In this document: one piece after another, positions 7,987 through 15,724 of the stretch
Numbering within the stretch: the stretch's first letter is position 1
How the letters are laid out: every line of letters starts with the position of its first letter
Origin: Mycobacterium arosiense ATCC BAA-1401 = DSM 45069
GTDB taxonomy: Bacteria > Actinomycetota > Actinomycetes > Mycobacteriales > Mycobacteriaceae
Assembly: GCF_002086125.1 (NCBI RefSeq)
Contig: NZ_MVHG01000053.1
Span: 1 to 34,269, forward strand
Reading direction: 5' to 3'
Length of the DNA: 34,269 nt
Position numbers and translations under genes: made by a program
Notes under the pieces: generated by a model
Told to the model about the DNA's origin: nothing
The model's input: the letters and a program-made list of their open reading frames with translations, nothing else
The model's database searches: none

Positions 7987-9506
7987 CCACCCAGATCACC
8001 GACTCCGCTTCGGCGGCAGCTGTCATCGAGTCTGTCGACGTCGTCACAGGAGAACCGTTCGCCGCCTTTCCCGCCATGACCCACGATGAGGTGGCCACCC
8101 TGGTGAAGCACGCACGTGCCGCAGCTCAACAATGGCGCACGATGGGTTTCGAGCAGCGCAAAGCGCGACTGCTGGCGTGGGCCGCCGAAATCGTCTCGTG
8201 CAGTCACCAATTCACTTTCCTCATGCACCGCGAGAACGGCAAACCTGTCGATGACGCTTACCTCGAACTGGTCATCGCTGTCGAACACATCCGCTGGGCC
8301 GCCTACCACGCGAAACGTGTTCTGCGGCCGCGCCGCGTGCCCGCGGGTGTGCTGATGGCCAACTACCGCGCATCGATCGATTACGAACCGTTCGGTGTCA
8401 TCGGCGTCATCAGCCCGTGGAACTACCCGATTTTCGCACCCGTCGCCCAGCTGGCTTCCGCGCTGGCCGCCGGAAATACGGCCGTCCTCAAACCCAGCGA
8501 ACTCGCGACCGCCGCCGCCTCCGAATTGGTGGCAGCATTCGCGCGGGCAAATCCTGATCTGCCGCAAGGAATTCTGACGCTTGCCACGGGCGCCGGCGAA
8601 GCTGGGGCCGGGTTGATCACTGGCGGCGTCGACAAAGTCGCCTTCACCGGATCACCGACGACCGCACGCAAGATCTTGCGCGCCTGCGCCGACACGCTGA
8701 CCCCGGCCGTGATGGAGTGCGGCGGCAAAGACGCCATGATCGTTGCCGCAGATGCCGATATCGATCAGGCGGCCGATGCCGCGGCGTGGGGCGCATTTAG
8801 CAATGCCGGCCAGACCTGTGTCGGTGTGGAGCGCATCTACGTTCACCAGGATGTCGCGCAGCGCTTCGTCGCGGCTCTGCAACGTCGCCTCAAAGATGTG
8901 TCCGGCGGCCATCGACCCGGCAGCACCTACGGCCCGATGACGATGGCCTCTCAGGTCGAGGTCGTCCGCGCGCACGTGCAGGACGCGCTGCAGGGCGGCG
9001 CCACCGCTCCACTAGGGGGTACCGAACGCATCCGGGGTCGTATCTGTGATCCCATTGTGCTACTGGACGCTGACGAATCGAGTCGCGCCGTGCAAGAAGA
9101 AACATTCGGCCCCACCGTGACCGTCACAACCGTCGCCGACCTTGCCGAGGCGATACGGTTGGCCAACGGCACGCGGTTCGGCCTAGGAGCCGCCGTATTC
9201 TCCCGCCGCGACGGCGAGCGCATCGCACAAACCCTCAGGTGCGGCATGGTCTCGATCAATTCAGTGCTGGCCTTCGTCAGCATCCCGGGGCTGCCGTTCG
9301 GCGGAGTGGGCGAAAGCGGGTTCGGCCGCATTCACGCCGCCGAAGGTTTACGTGAGTTCAGTCGCCCGAAATCGCTGGCGCAGAAGCGGTTCGACCTGCC
9401 CGGCGCCAACGCTATGCTGTTCACACGTCCCGCGATCACCATCGCGATGCTCAAGGCTGTGACCAACGCGCGGTTCACAAGACACAGAAACCGACGCCCG
9501 CGATGA
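7983..9506 (+). CDS. NAD(P)-dependent aldehyde dehydrogenase
   Basis: The product has 507 residues of the ALDH superfamily. It shows the cofactor-site Asn147 in SPWNYP, general-base Glu245 in MECGGKD, and nucleophile Cys279 in AGQTCVG. The 34-residue Glu-Cys spacing is that of classical ALDHs. FTGSPTTARK near 222 is the NAD-loop motif. It oxidises an aldehyde to the carboxylic acid. The C-terminal 40 residues beyond the catalytic core (ending RNRRPR) are basic and hydrophobic, as in membrane-associated long-chain aldehyde dehydrogenases; membrane association is inference. The ATG overlaps the ligase stop, and its own stop overlaps the next ATG. It is placed to hand an acid back to the CoA ligase of the same operon. 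Confidence 0.93.
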   Translation: MTTQITDSASAAAVIESVDVVTGEPFAAFPAMTHDEVATLVKHARAAAQQWRTMGFEQRKARLLAWAAEIVSCSHQFTFLMHRENGKPVDDAYLELVIAVEHIRWAAYHAKRVLRPRRVPAGVLMANYRASIDYEPFGVIGVISPWNYPIFAPVAQLASALAAGNTAVLKPSELATAAASELVAAFARANPDLPQGILTLATGAGEAGAGLITGGVDKVAFTGSPTTARKILRACADTLTPAVMECGGKDAMIVAADADIDQAADAAAWGAFSNAGQTCVGVERIYVHQDVAQRFVAALQRRLKDVSGGHRPGSTYGPMTMASQVEVVRAHVQDALQGGATAPLGGTERIRGRICDPIVLLDADESSRAVQEETFGPTVTVTTVADLAEAIRLANGTRFGLGAAVFSRRDGERIAQTLRCGMVSINSVLAFVSIPGLPFGGVGESGFGRIHAAEGLREFSRPKSLAQKRFDLPGANAMLFTRPAITIAMLKAVTNARFTRHRNRRPR

Positions 9507-9994
9507 CCGAATATCGTGTCACCGCCGCAGCGCACAGCCGCGCCGACAGCGCAGCGATAATCAGCCTGCTCGACGACGTCGACGGCTGGTCGAATTGGGC
9601 TCGACCGCTGGTCTGGCAAACGCGATGGGAGCGGTGGGGACAACCTGCGCCCGCCGGGCCGGGCGCAGTGCGCCGAGTTGGCCTGTGGCCCGGGTTCATT
9701 CGTGAACAAATACTAAGCCGCGACAGCCATGGGCAGACATACACCGTCATCACTCCGGTGACATTCCGCTGCTATCACGGCGCTGTGCATATCACGCCGG
9801 CTAGCCCCGGCACCGACATTGACTGGCAGGTTCAGTTCGTTCCGCGCGCCGCGGCCGCGGGCCCGTTCCTGCATAAGGCCCTCCAGTATGTCATCGCCGG
9901 ATTGTTGGCGAAGCTGGCTGCCCAAGCTGAATCTCTCTATGCCACAGGGGGAGTCGGAGACTGTTGTTACAAGAGCGAAGGGGTTCGACCGTGA
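9503..9994 (+). CDS. SRPBCC-superfamily (polyketide-cyclase/dehydrase-like) protein
   Basis: The product has 163 residues. VDGWSNWARPL near residue 27 matches the typical opening of SRPBCC (START-like) proteins of the polyketide cyclase family (W-x-x-W after the first helix). The alternating strands that follow and a long C-terminal amphipathic helix (residues about 117-145) fit the helix-grip fold. These proteins enclose a hydrophobic ligand; some are cyclases, many only bind lipids. No catalytic residue can be assigned. It is fourth in the operon and overlaps both neighbours (ATGA in, GTGA out). A role in holding the operon's hydrophobic intermediate is plausible but not shown. Confidence 0.75.
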   Translation: MTEYRVTAAAHSRADSAAIISLLDDVDGWSNWARPLVWQTRWERWGQPAPAGPGAVRRVGLWPGFIREQILSRDSHGQTYTVITPVTFRCYHGAVHITPASPGTDIDWQVQFVPRAAAAGPFLHKALQYVIAGLLAKLAAQAESLYATGGVGDCCYKSEGVRP

Positions 9995-10809
9995 CCGAGA
10001 CTGCACTGGCGGGTGCGTCGTCATACATCGGCGCGCCGCCGCTTGAGGGTCGCGTGGCGCTGGTCACCGGCGGATCGCGTGGGGTGGGGGCCCAGGTCGC
10101 TCGAGAACTCGCCTCGGCCGGCGCGAAGGTCGCGTTGACCTACTTCCGCTCGCCCGACGCGGCCAGGCAGGTGGTGCGCGAGATCGAGGCTGGCGGCGGG
10201 CAGGCGATATCGGTGCATGCCTCGGCTGCGGAATCCGGGTCGTGGGAGCGGGCGGCGACTTCGGTAGGCGAGGCGTACGGTGACGTCGACCTGCTGGTGA
10301 GCAACGCCGGGGTGGCCAGCCGTGGCCGCAGCATCTGCGAAACCGATCCTGCCGAATTTTCGGCTCTGCTCGATGTGCACGCGCTGGGGCCCCTGGCGTT
10401 GATCCGAGCCCTGTTGCCCGGTATGCGAGCCAAATCGCGGTCAGATGTCGTAATGGTCTCGAGTTCCATCGTTGACGCGTGCCCGCCGAATTCCGCTCCC
10501 TACACGATGGCCAAGGCGGCGATGGAGGCGGCGTGCAAGGTACTCGCACGCGAGGAACGCGCGCATAACCTGCGGGCCAACATCATTGCACCCGGGCTGA
10601 TTGACACCGACATGGGCGCGAAGCTGGTGGCGGCCAGCACTGGCGGATCGAGCATGGCGGCAACTGAGCTAGACGCGCCTTTTGGGCGCGTGTGTAAGCC
10701 CAGCGACATCGCGCGCCTGGTTGTCTACCTCACCAGCGACGCCGGCGCCTACATCACGGGTCAGCGCATTGTTCTCGATGGCGGCGGGGCCACGCCCTCG
10801 ATTATCTGA
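9991..10809 (+). CDS. Short-chain dehydrogenase/reductase (classical SDR)
   Basis: The product has 272 residues. The cofactor motif TGGSRGVG is at 26-33, NAG is in LLVSNAGVA, catalytic Ser158 in VSSSIVD, and Tyr171/Lys175 in YTMAK. The IIAPGLIDTDM segment and the C-terminal YITGQRIVLDGGG are standard for the family. It is an NAD(P)(H)-dependent oxidoreductase acting on an alcohol or carbonyl. The GTG start at 9991 overlaps the previous stop (GTGA) and is preceded by GAAGGGG. An ATG further upstream (9964) would give a longer overlap and lacks a better site. It is the last gene of the operon and converges on the acyl-CoA dehydrogenase. The substrate is unknown. Confidence 0.92.
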   Translation: MTETALAGASSYIGAPPLEGRVALVTGGSRGVGAQVARELASAGAKVALTYFRSPDAARQVVREIEAGGGQAISVHASAAESGSWERAATSVGEAYGDVDLLVSNAGVASRGRSICETDPAEFSALLDVHALGPLALIRALLPGMRAKSRSDVVMVSSSIVDACPPNSAPYTMAKAAMEAACKVLAREERAHNLRANIIAPGLIDTDMGAKLVAASTGGSSMAATELDAPFGRVCKPSDIARLVVYLTSDAGAYITGQRIVLDGGGATPSII

Positions 10810-10868
10810 GCCTGCGCTTCACGCCCGTATCACCCGGGCGCCGCGCGATACGTGTCGAGCTGCAATAT

Positions 10869-10882
10869 GGTTCGTCTGAACC
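10869..10882. terminator. Possible bidirectional terminator hairpin between convergent genes
   Basis: GGTTC-GTCT-GAACC forms a perfect 5-bp stem with a 4-nt loop in the 91-bp gap between the convergent SDR and acyl-CoA dehydrogenase genes. There is no U tract, which is common in mycobacteria. The stem is short, so this is only suggestive. Confidence 0.3.
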
Positions 10883-10900
10883 GGTGTGGGCTGCGACTGG

Positions 10901-12079
10901 TCAGAGCGTTCGGGCAATCAGCTCTTTCATCACCTCGTTGGCGCCGGCGTAGATCTTGGCGATCCGGGCGTCGGCGTACATCTGCGCGATCGGGTACTCG
11001 GTGCTGTAGCCGTACCCGCCGAACAACTGCAGGCAGCGATCCACGACCTCGCACTGCCGGTCAGCCAGCCAGTATTTCGCCATCGCCGCCGTCGCAGCAT
11101 CGACGGATCCGTCAAGAAGCGCGGTGATGCACGAATCGATGAAGGTCCGTGCCACGCGCGCGATGGTCGCGCACTCGGCGAGTTCAAATCTCGTATTCTG
11201 AAGATCGAAGAGAGATGCGCCAAAGATCCTGCGCTGTTTGGCGTATTCGGTCGCCAGCGTGACCGCGCGCTCCATGGCCGCAACGGCCGATACGCCCAGC
11301 AGCACACGTTCGATGGCCAACTGTGTTTTCAGCTGCTTGAATCCCTCGCCGGGGTGCCCGAGCATGGCGTCGGTGCCCACAACGAAATTGTCGAAGTACA
11401 ACTCGGCCGTATCCTGACCTTTTTGGCCGATTTTGTTCAGCGACGCACCGCGGTCGAACCCTGGGGCCGGCGTAGTCGCGCTGCGCTCAGACACATCGGC
11501 GACGAACAGCGAGATGCCGGCGCCGCGCGCGTCTGGGTCGGTTTTGGCGGCGACAACGACGACGTCCGCATTGAGACCATTGGAGATAAAGCATTTCGTC
11601 CCACTGATTGCATATCCGCCATCGACTGGCACCGCCTTGGTGCTCATGGCTTGCAGGTCCGAGCCGGCCCCCGGCTCGGTCATCGCGATCGCGGAGATCC
11701 ACTCGCCGCTGGCGAAGCGCGGCAGATAACGCTTCTTTTGGGCTTCGGATCCGTAGGTCAAGATGTAGTGCGGGACAATCACCGAGTGCACCCCGAGATG
11801 CAAAGTTGAATCGCCGGCCAGGGTCTGCTCAGTGAGCAGTGCGAAGTCGTGCGCGAAAGTGCCGCCGCCGCCACCGTATTGCTCGGGGATCGACATACAC
11901 AGCAGCCCCATCTCACCGGCCTGCTGATAAAGCTTGCGATCGGGACGACCGTCGCGCACCGCTTGTTGTGACTGGGGCGCGACATGGCTGGTGAAGAATT
12001 CCCGGGCGAGATCGGCGACTGCGCGCGTCTCGTCGTCCATCCAGGGACTGCGGGTGACAGGAAGATGTGTCGTTTCCAT
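10901..12079 (-). CDS. Acyl-CoA dehydrogenase (FadE-like), isovaleryl/long-chain type active site
   Basis: The product has 392 residues with the three acyl-CoA dehydrogenase regions. AMTEPGAGSDL (132-142) and KCFISNG (162-168) are flavin- and substrate-site motifs. QRRIFGASLFDLQ is at 282-294 and the end is GGYGYSTEYPIAQMYADARI. At the usual catalytic-glutamate position (IYEGTNE in medium-chain enzymes) the protein reads IYAGANE, so that base is missing. LAIERVLLG, with Glu257, matches the alternative base position known from isovaleryl- and long-chain acyl-CoA dehydrogenases. It introduces the alpha,beta double bond of an acyl-CoA with FAD. The ATG at 12079 is chosen for the GAGGAGGT 6-8 nt upstream. 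A copy of the bipartite regulatory element lies upstream on the same strand. Confidence 0.92.
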   Translation of the reverse strand: METTHLPVTRSPWMDDETRAVADLAREFFTSHVAPQSQQAVRDGRPDRKLYQQAGEMGLLCMSIPEQYGGGGGTFAHDFALLTEQTLAGDSTLHLGVHSVIVPHYILTYGSEAQKKRYLPRFASGEWISAIAMTEPGAGSDLQAMSTKAVPVDGGYAISGTKCFISNGLNADVVVVAAKTDPDARGAGISLFVADVSERSATTPAPGFDRGASLNKIGQKGQDTAELYFDNFVVGTDAMLGHPGEGFKQLKTQLAIERVLLGVSAVAAMERAVTLATEYAKQRRIFGASLFDLQNTRFELAECATIARVARTFIDSCITALLDGSVDAATAAMAKYWLADRQCEVVDRCLQLFGGYGYSTEYPIAQMYADARIAKIYAGANEVMKELIARTL

Positions 12080-12134
12080 GCGGGTACCTCCTCGATGTTG
12101 CGCCACACAGGGGCGCGGCGCCCTGCCGCGACTG

Positions 12135-12199
12135 ACTATGAATCAGCGGCCTAGACACGAACCTTACTATGCGTAGTTGAAGAGCTATAAAGCTACGCA
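12135..12199 (-). promoter_or_regulatory. Perfect bipartite element and promoter for the acyl-CoA dehydrogenase
   Basis: TGCGTA (12170-12175) and TACGCA (12194-12199) form a perfect 6-bp inverted repeat separated by 18 nt; the arms extend to TGCGTAG/CTACGCA. Read on the minus strand, CATAGT (12140-12135) begins 29 nt after the proximal TACGCA and would be the -10, giving a leader of about 50 nt. The -35 position (AGGTTC) is poor, which suits an activator-dependent promoter. Confidence 0.6.
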
Positions 12200-12318
12200 A
12201 ACGCTCGCTCACAGCCTTGGTGAAGGGTCGCGCGTGGGATGGTTGGGGCCCCGCGACGTAGCCGGCGTCCGGCACGGGCTACTGGTCTAGGCGCGAGACG
12301 CGGTATTGAAATCAACTT

Positions 12319-12383
12319 TGCGTATCAGATAGAGTATTTTCCTACGCACAAACGAAACCAGATGCGTTGGATGCTGTCAGACT
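12319..12383 (+). promoter_or_regulatory. Perfect bipartite element and putative promoter for the AveC/CoxIII membrane operon
   Basis: TGCGTA (12319-12324) and TACGCA (12343-12348) again lie exactly 18 nt apart. CAGACT (12378-12383), a weak -10, begins 29 nt after TACGCA, as at three other copies. The -35 position is poor. Together with the site at 12170-12199 it gives two perfect elements, about 120 bp apart, serving divergent genes. Confidence 0.55.
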
Positions 12384-12473
12384 AGGCGCTCAGCGGGCCG
12401 CTGCGAGCGAGTCGCCGGTGCCGGCGCAAACTCGTGAAGCACGTTGCGTCGTATACCTGATGGAGGTCACATC

Positions 12474-13412
12474 ATGATGGGGTCGCTGCTCAGCGAGGCG
12501 CCGCCGCTCTATCCGGTTCCACCTACAGATCTGTCGGCTCCTCACACGATGAGTCTTGCGTTCACCGTCATCTGCGTGACGTTTTGGGTCTTGTCGTTGG
12601 GATGGGTGACGCGCCTGGCCCTGCGCGGCGATCCGCTCGGCATCGTTTTCCTGCTCGGAGGGCTGTGCATGGGAATGTTGGAGCCCTACCTGGATTACCT
12701 AGGCCTGCTCTGGTTCGCCGACGACAACGTGGCGATCACGGTGAACCTATTCGCCCGCCACATCCCGCTTTACGTCGTCCTCGGCTACTCATTCTTCTTC
12801 GGGTTGCAGGCCTACATCATCTTCCGCGCCATCCAGCTCGGCAAAGGCACCAGATTCTTTGTCTATGCGTACGCCATTTCGTGGGTGTTCGACGCGGCGC
12901 TGCAGATCACCGGTGCGCAATTCGGTCTGTACCGCTACTACGGTCACCAACCCTTCCTGATTTTCGGGGCGCCGGCATGGTGGTACACGATCGACGGCTC
13001 ACTCCAGCTGGCGTCGGGGCTGGTCTTTTTCCTGGTCCGACACCGCCTCCGCGGCTGGGGTCGGCTTCTGGTCATTCCGATGCTGCCCGCCATGTACGCA
13101 GGCCTCAACGGCGCCCTGGGCTGGCCCGTCTTTACGGCTTTGAACAGCAATTACAAGGCCGAAGTCAACGGCAACGGATCAACAGCAGCGGTGTATCTGG
13201 GCGGTGTTGCGACGATCGCGCTGACAGCCTTGGTTGTGTGGTTGGTGGTGGCCGAGATCAAGGGTGCCCAGCAGCGTGCCGGCATCCGGCTCGACCGCAA
13301 CGTCGCAGTCGGCGAAGTGTTTCTCGCCAAGGTCGGCATCGGACTGCATCCCGACCAGCCGTCGTCAGACCGCGGCGCCTACCGGCCCGTCGCACCGCCT
13401 GTGGCGTACTAG
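12474..13412 (+). CDS. Seven-helix membrane protein, AveC-like (spirocyclase AveC family)
   Basis: The product has 312 residues with about seven predicted transmembrane helices, near residues 25-50, 54-82, 98-122, 128-148, 164-186, 192-222 and 240-265. The second helix carries GMLEPYLDYLGLLWF, an acidic membrane motif that, with the size and topology, recalls the actinobacterial family named after Streptomyces AveC. AveC takes part in spiroketal formation in avermectin synthesis. What the mycobacterial members do is not known to me, so a cyclase role should not be assumed. The start is well supported by GGAGGT 6 nt before the ATG. It is the first gene of a four-gene membrane operon controlled by a bipartite element. 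The family call is from memory of pattern and is moderate. Confidence 0.65.
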   Translation: MMGSLLSEAPPLYPVPPTDLSAPHTMSLAFTVICVTFWVLSLGWVTRLALRGDPLGIVFLLGGLCMGMLEPYLDYLGLLWFADDNVAITVNLFARHIPLYVVLGYSFFFGLQAYIIFRAIQLGKGTRFFVYAYAISWVFDAALQITGAQFGLYRYYGHQPFLIFGAPAWWYTIDGSLQLASGLVFFLVRHRLRGWGRLLVIPMLPAMYAGLNGALGWPVFTALNSNYKAEVNGNGSTAAVYLGGVATIALTALVVWLVVAEIKGAQQRAGIRLDRNVAVGEVFLAKVGIGLHPDQPSSDRGAYRPVAPPVAY

Positions 13413-13521
13413 GCCAGCGGTCGAACGTGCGGTCAATCCGGCAACAGCCGACGGACGCGCCGCTCCCGCAGGCGTCTGCTTTACGACCTCCGACCCGCCG
13501 AACCTCGAAAGGGTGCTGTCA

Positions 13522-14289
13522 ATGTCTAGTCTCACCGGGCCAACGGGGTCAGCGCGCATCGGAGTCATAGCCGGCTGGGGCATTATGGCAACAATGGGCG
13601 CGGGATTCCTTCTCGCACAGATCATCCCGCCACCGGGACCCTATGACGCGCACACCACCGCGCGGTACTTTCATGACTATCTCGACCTGAAGCGGCTGGG
13701 CATCATCTGCGTCATCGTTGCAGGAACGATGATGATCCCCTTCGGTGCTGCGGTCGCTGATCGGCTGCGTCGCGTTGAGGGTGTGGGCACGACGGCCGCC
13801 AACACAGAGCTCGGGGCTGCGATCGCGAGCGCCACATTGTTAATGGTATTCGGCCCCATGGTGCTGGTCGGGCTCCAGCGACCCGACATGCCAGAATCGA
13901 CGTATCAGCTGATCAACCACGCGACATGGATGGCGTGGGGTGGGCTGTGGGAGCCAGGCGCGCTGCAAGCCGTCGCGACAGCCACCGCCATCTTCTGCGA
14001 CAAATCCCCGTCGCCGGTCTTCCCGCGGTGGTTCGGCTGGTACAGCCTGTTCATGGCGTTCGGCTCGTTGATGGGTTCGTTAATACCCTTCTTCACCGGC
14101 GGACCATTCGCCTGGAATGGTGCCGTGGGGTTCTTCGTCGCGGCGATGGTGTACTTCGCCTGGTTCGCAATCATGCTGACGCAACTTCACCTGGTCTGCC
14201 GACGCGGCAGCGTACAGGGACCGGACCTTAATCCAGTTGTCGCGAGCGACGCGCCTGCAAAACCCGCCACGGCAGAGGCGATGTCGTGA
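13522..14289 (+). CDS. Polytopic membrane protein of unknown function
   Basis: The product has 255 residues with about six hydrophobic segments, starting at GVIAGWGIMATMGAGFLLA near residue 14. Later segments include RLGIICVIVAGTMMIPFGAA, ASATLLMVFGPMVLVGL, a Trp-rich stretch TWMAWGGLWEPG near 135-146, and two helices at the end. The C-terminus is a short Ala/Pro-rich cytoplasmic-looking tail. The ATG at 13522 follows GAAAGGG at a suitable distance. Its stop overlaps the start of the CoxIII-like gene (GTGA). I recognise no family. It always reads as part of the AveC/CoxIII unit in this window and may form a complex with its neighbours. Confidence 0.8.
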   Translation: MSSLTGPTGSARIGVIAGWGIMATMGAGFLLAQIIPPPGPYDAHTTARYFHDYLDLKRLGIICVIVAGTMMIPFGAAVADRLRRVEGVGTTAANTELGAAIASATLLMVFGPMVLVGLQRPDMPESTYQLINHATWMAWGGLWEPGALQAVATATAIFCDKSPSPVFPRWFGWYSLFMAFGSLMGSLIPFFTGGPFAWNGAVGFFVAAMVYFAWFAIMLTQLHLVCRRGSVQGPDLNPVVASDAPAKPATAEAMS

Positions 14290-14891
14290 CGAGCATTACG
14301 CTGCGCCACAAAGCCGCCAGCGAGGCGCACACCCGGTCACCCCAGACGCCCGGCGAGTCTGGCGTGTGGGTGTTCATCCTCGGCGAAATGACCGTATTCA
14401 GCGCACTTTTCGTCGTGATTGTGTGTTACCGCGCTGCGCACGCGCAGATGTTCGCTGCGTCGCAGCACGCCCTGAACAGGCAACTCGGCCTCGTCAACAC
14501 GATCGTCCTGATCATCGGCTCGGTTCTAGTGGTCTCGGCCGTGCACGCCGTTCAGCAGACCCGATTTCATTCGGCAGCGGGCTATCTCGCTGCCGCGATG
14601 ACGTGTGGCAGCGTATTCGCGATCATCAAGGCCATTGAATACGTGCATTTGCTTCATCGCGGCGCATGGATTCACACCAACGAATACTGGATGCTGTTCT
14701 TCGCCATCACTGGCGCGCACCTCCTGCATGTCGCGGTCGGCTGCACCGTTCTAGCACTCGCGCGCCACAGGATACGAGCTGGGTTGCGCGGGCCGCGGGA
14801 CGTCGAGCTGTGCATCTCGGCCACCTGCTACTGGCACATGGTCGATCTGGTGTGGCTGGTCCTTTTTCCGCTGTTCTATCTGGTGAATTGA
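14286..14891 (+). CDS. Cytochrome c oxidase subunit III-like (CoxIII/NorE family) membrane protein
   Basis: The product has 201 residues with five hydrophobic segments, matching the short five-helix CoxIII/NorE form. Signature pieces are GVWVFILGEMTVFSALF (helix 1, membrane Glu), EYVHLLHRG, TGAHLLHVAVG and CYWHMVDLVWLVLFPLFYL at the end. In true heme-copper oxidases subunit III is an accessory subunit beside the catalytic subunit I. No subunit I or II is encoded here, so this is a stand-alone paralogue, like NorE near nitric oxide reductases. The GTG start at 14286 overlaps the preceding stop (GTGA). Its link to the AveC-like protein and to lipid-oxidation genes is unexplained. Confidence 0.85.
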   Translation: MTSITLRHKAASEAHTRSPQTPGESGVWVFILGEMTVFSALFVVIVCYRAAHAQMFAASQHALNRQLGLVNTIVLIIGSVLVVSAVHAVQQTRFHSAAGYLAAAMTCGSVFAIIKAIEYVHLLHRGAWIHTNEYWMLFFAITGAHLLHVAVGCTVLALARHRIRAGLRGPRDVELCISATCYWHMVDLVWLVLFPLFYLVN

Positions 14892-14892
14892 G

Positions 14893-15183
14893 ATGATGTC
14901 CAACAGTTTCGATATGACCGAGTCGGGCTCTCGGTTCGCCATGGCAGTCGGCGGATTGCTAGTCTCGCTGACTGCCGGCTCGTACTTGCTCGGTATCGAT
15001 CATCCGTTCGGCTCCTCCCGCGCCGCAGTCTCGGGTGTGCTGCTCATAGCCTTCAGCAAGGTGTGGATGGTGACGCGTTACTTCATGGACATCCGGCACG
15101 CGCCTCGCGGACTGGCGACAATTGTCAACTTATGGATACTGGTTACCGGCGGACTGGTCATCGGGCTATCCATAGGACTGTGA
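14893..15183 (+). CDS. Cytochrome c oxidase subunit IV-like small membrane protein
   Basis: The product has 96 residues with three hydrophobic helices. The middle one ends LIAFSKVWMVTRYFMDIRHA, which matches the conserved helix of the prokaryotic cytochrome c oxidase subunit IV family (K-x-x-x-V-x-x-YFM-x-x-RHAP). It begins 2 nt after the CoxIII-like stop and closes the operon. In oxidases this small subunit is non-catalytic and probably stabilises assembly. Here the partner is most likely the CoxIII-like protein. Confidence 0.78.
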   Translation: MMSNSFDMTESGSRFAMAVGGLLVSLTAGSYLLGIDHPFGSSRAAVSGVLLIAFSKVWMVTRYFMDIRHAPRGLATIVNLWILVTGGLVIGLSIGL

Positions 15184-15272
15184 CGCCCCGCCTCATCTAC
15201 TCGTGGTGAAATACTCTGTGATGCAGCAGATCTGCGCGGCCGGCGACACCGACAATCGCGATAGTACCGGCG

Positions 15273-15683
15273 CTAATCCGAGGCGCACGAACTCGAGATG
15301 ACTGGTGGCAGTTCGGGAATGTCGGACGACATATCCGACGCCATTTCGGCCAGGCGCGCACGCGCGTTCGCCTCGGCGCTACGCCGGTCAGGTCCCTCGG
15401 CATCCATCCACTTTGTGCCGAAACCGATCGCGACCCCGATGCACTGCGTGCTCGTGGCGGCCAGCGCGCAGGTCGCAAGCCTCTCATGACATTTCAGCAG
15501 CGCACCCTGGCTAGCTTCTTGGGCCGACGCGCCCACACTAGATGTCGCCTGCGGCAATCCGGCAGCACCGTAACCGATGACCACGCCGACGTAGCGTGGC
15601 TGAGCAGACGCCAGCCCCGGCACCGCAACAATCAAGGCACCCAGCCCCGCTAGCACCGCGACGATCCCACGTCGTCGTGTCAT
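15273..15683 (-). CDS. Exported small Cys-containing protein, DUF4189-like
   Basis: The product has 136 residues with a clear signal peptide (MTRRRGIVAVLAGLGALIVA, cleavage after GLASA near residue 27). The mature part holds cysteines in LKCHERLATCAL and STQC and again at the very C-terminus (SSSCASD). The pattern of an Ala-rich repeat, Cys pair and VAIGFG resembles the DUF4189 domain of small exported actinobacterial proteins. GGGAGG precedes the ATG. It is convergent with the subunit IV-like gene and follows the next minus-strand gene by about 40 nt. Function unknown. Confidence 0.7.
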   Translation of the reverse strand: MTRRRGIVAVLAGLGALIVAVPGLASAQPRYVGVVIGYGAAGLPQATSSVGASAQEASQGALLKCHERLATCALAATSTQCIGVAIGFGTKWMDAEGPDRRSAEANARARLAEMASDMSSDIPELPPVISSSCASD

Positions 15684-15724
15684 ATCGCCTCCCGCTGTCG
15701 ACCGTCGCTGTAATCCAGAAGGCG

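Noticed and set aside
10886..11809. 307-codon plus-strand frame
   Set aside because: It is wholly antisense to the acyl-CoA dehydrogenase, which has complete family motifs.
12584..13570. 328-codon plus-strand frame
   Set aside because: It overlaps the AveC-like gene in another frame and has Arg-rich shadow composition with no membrane pattern.
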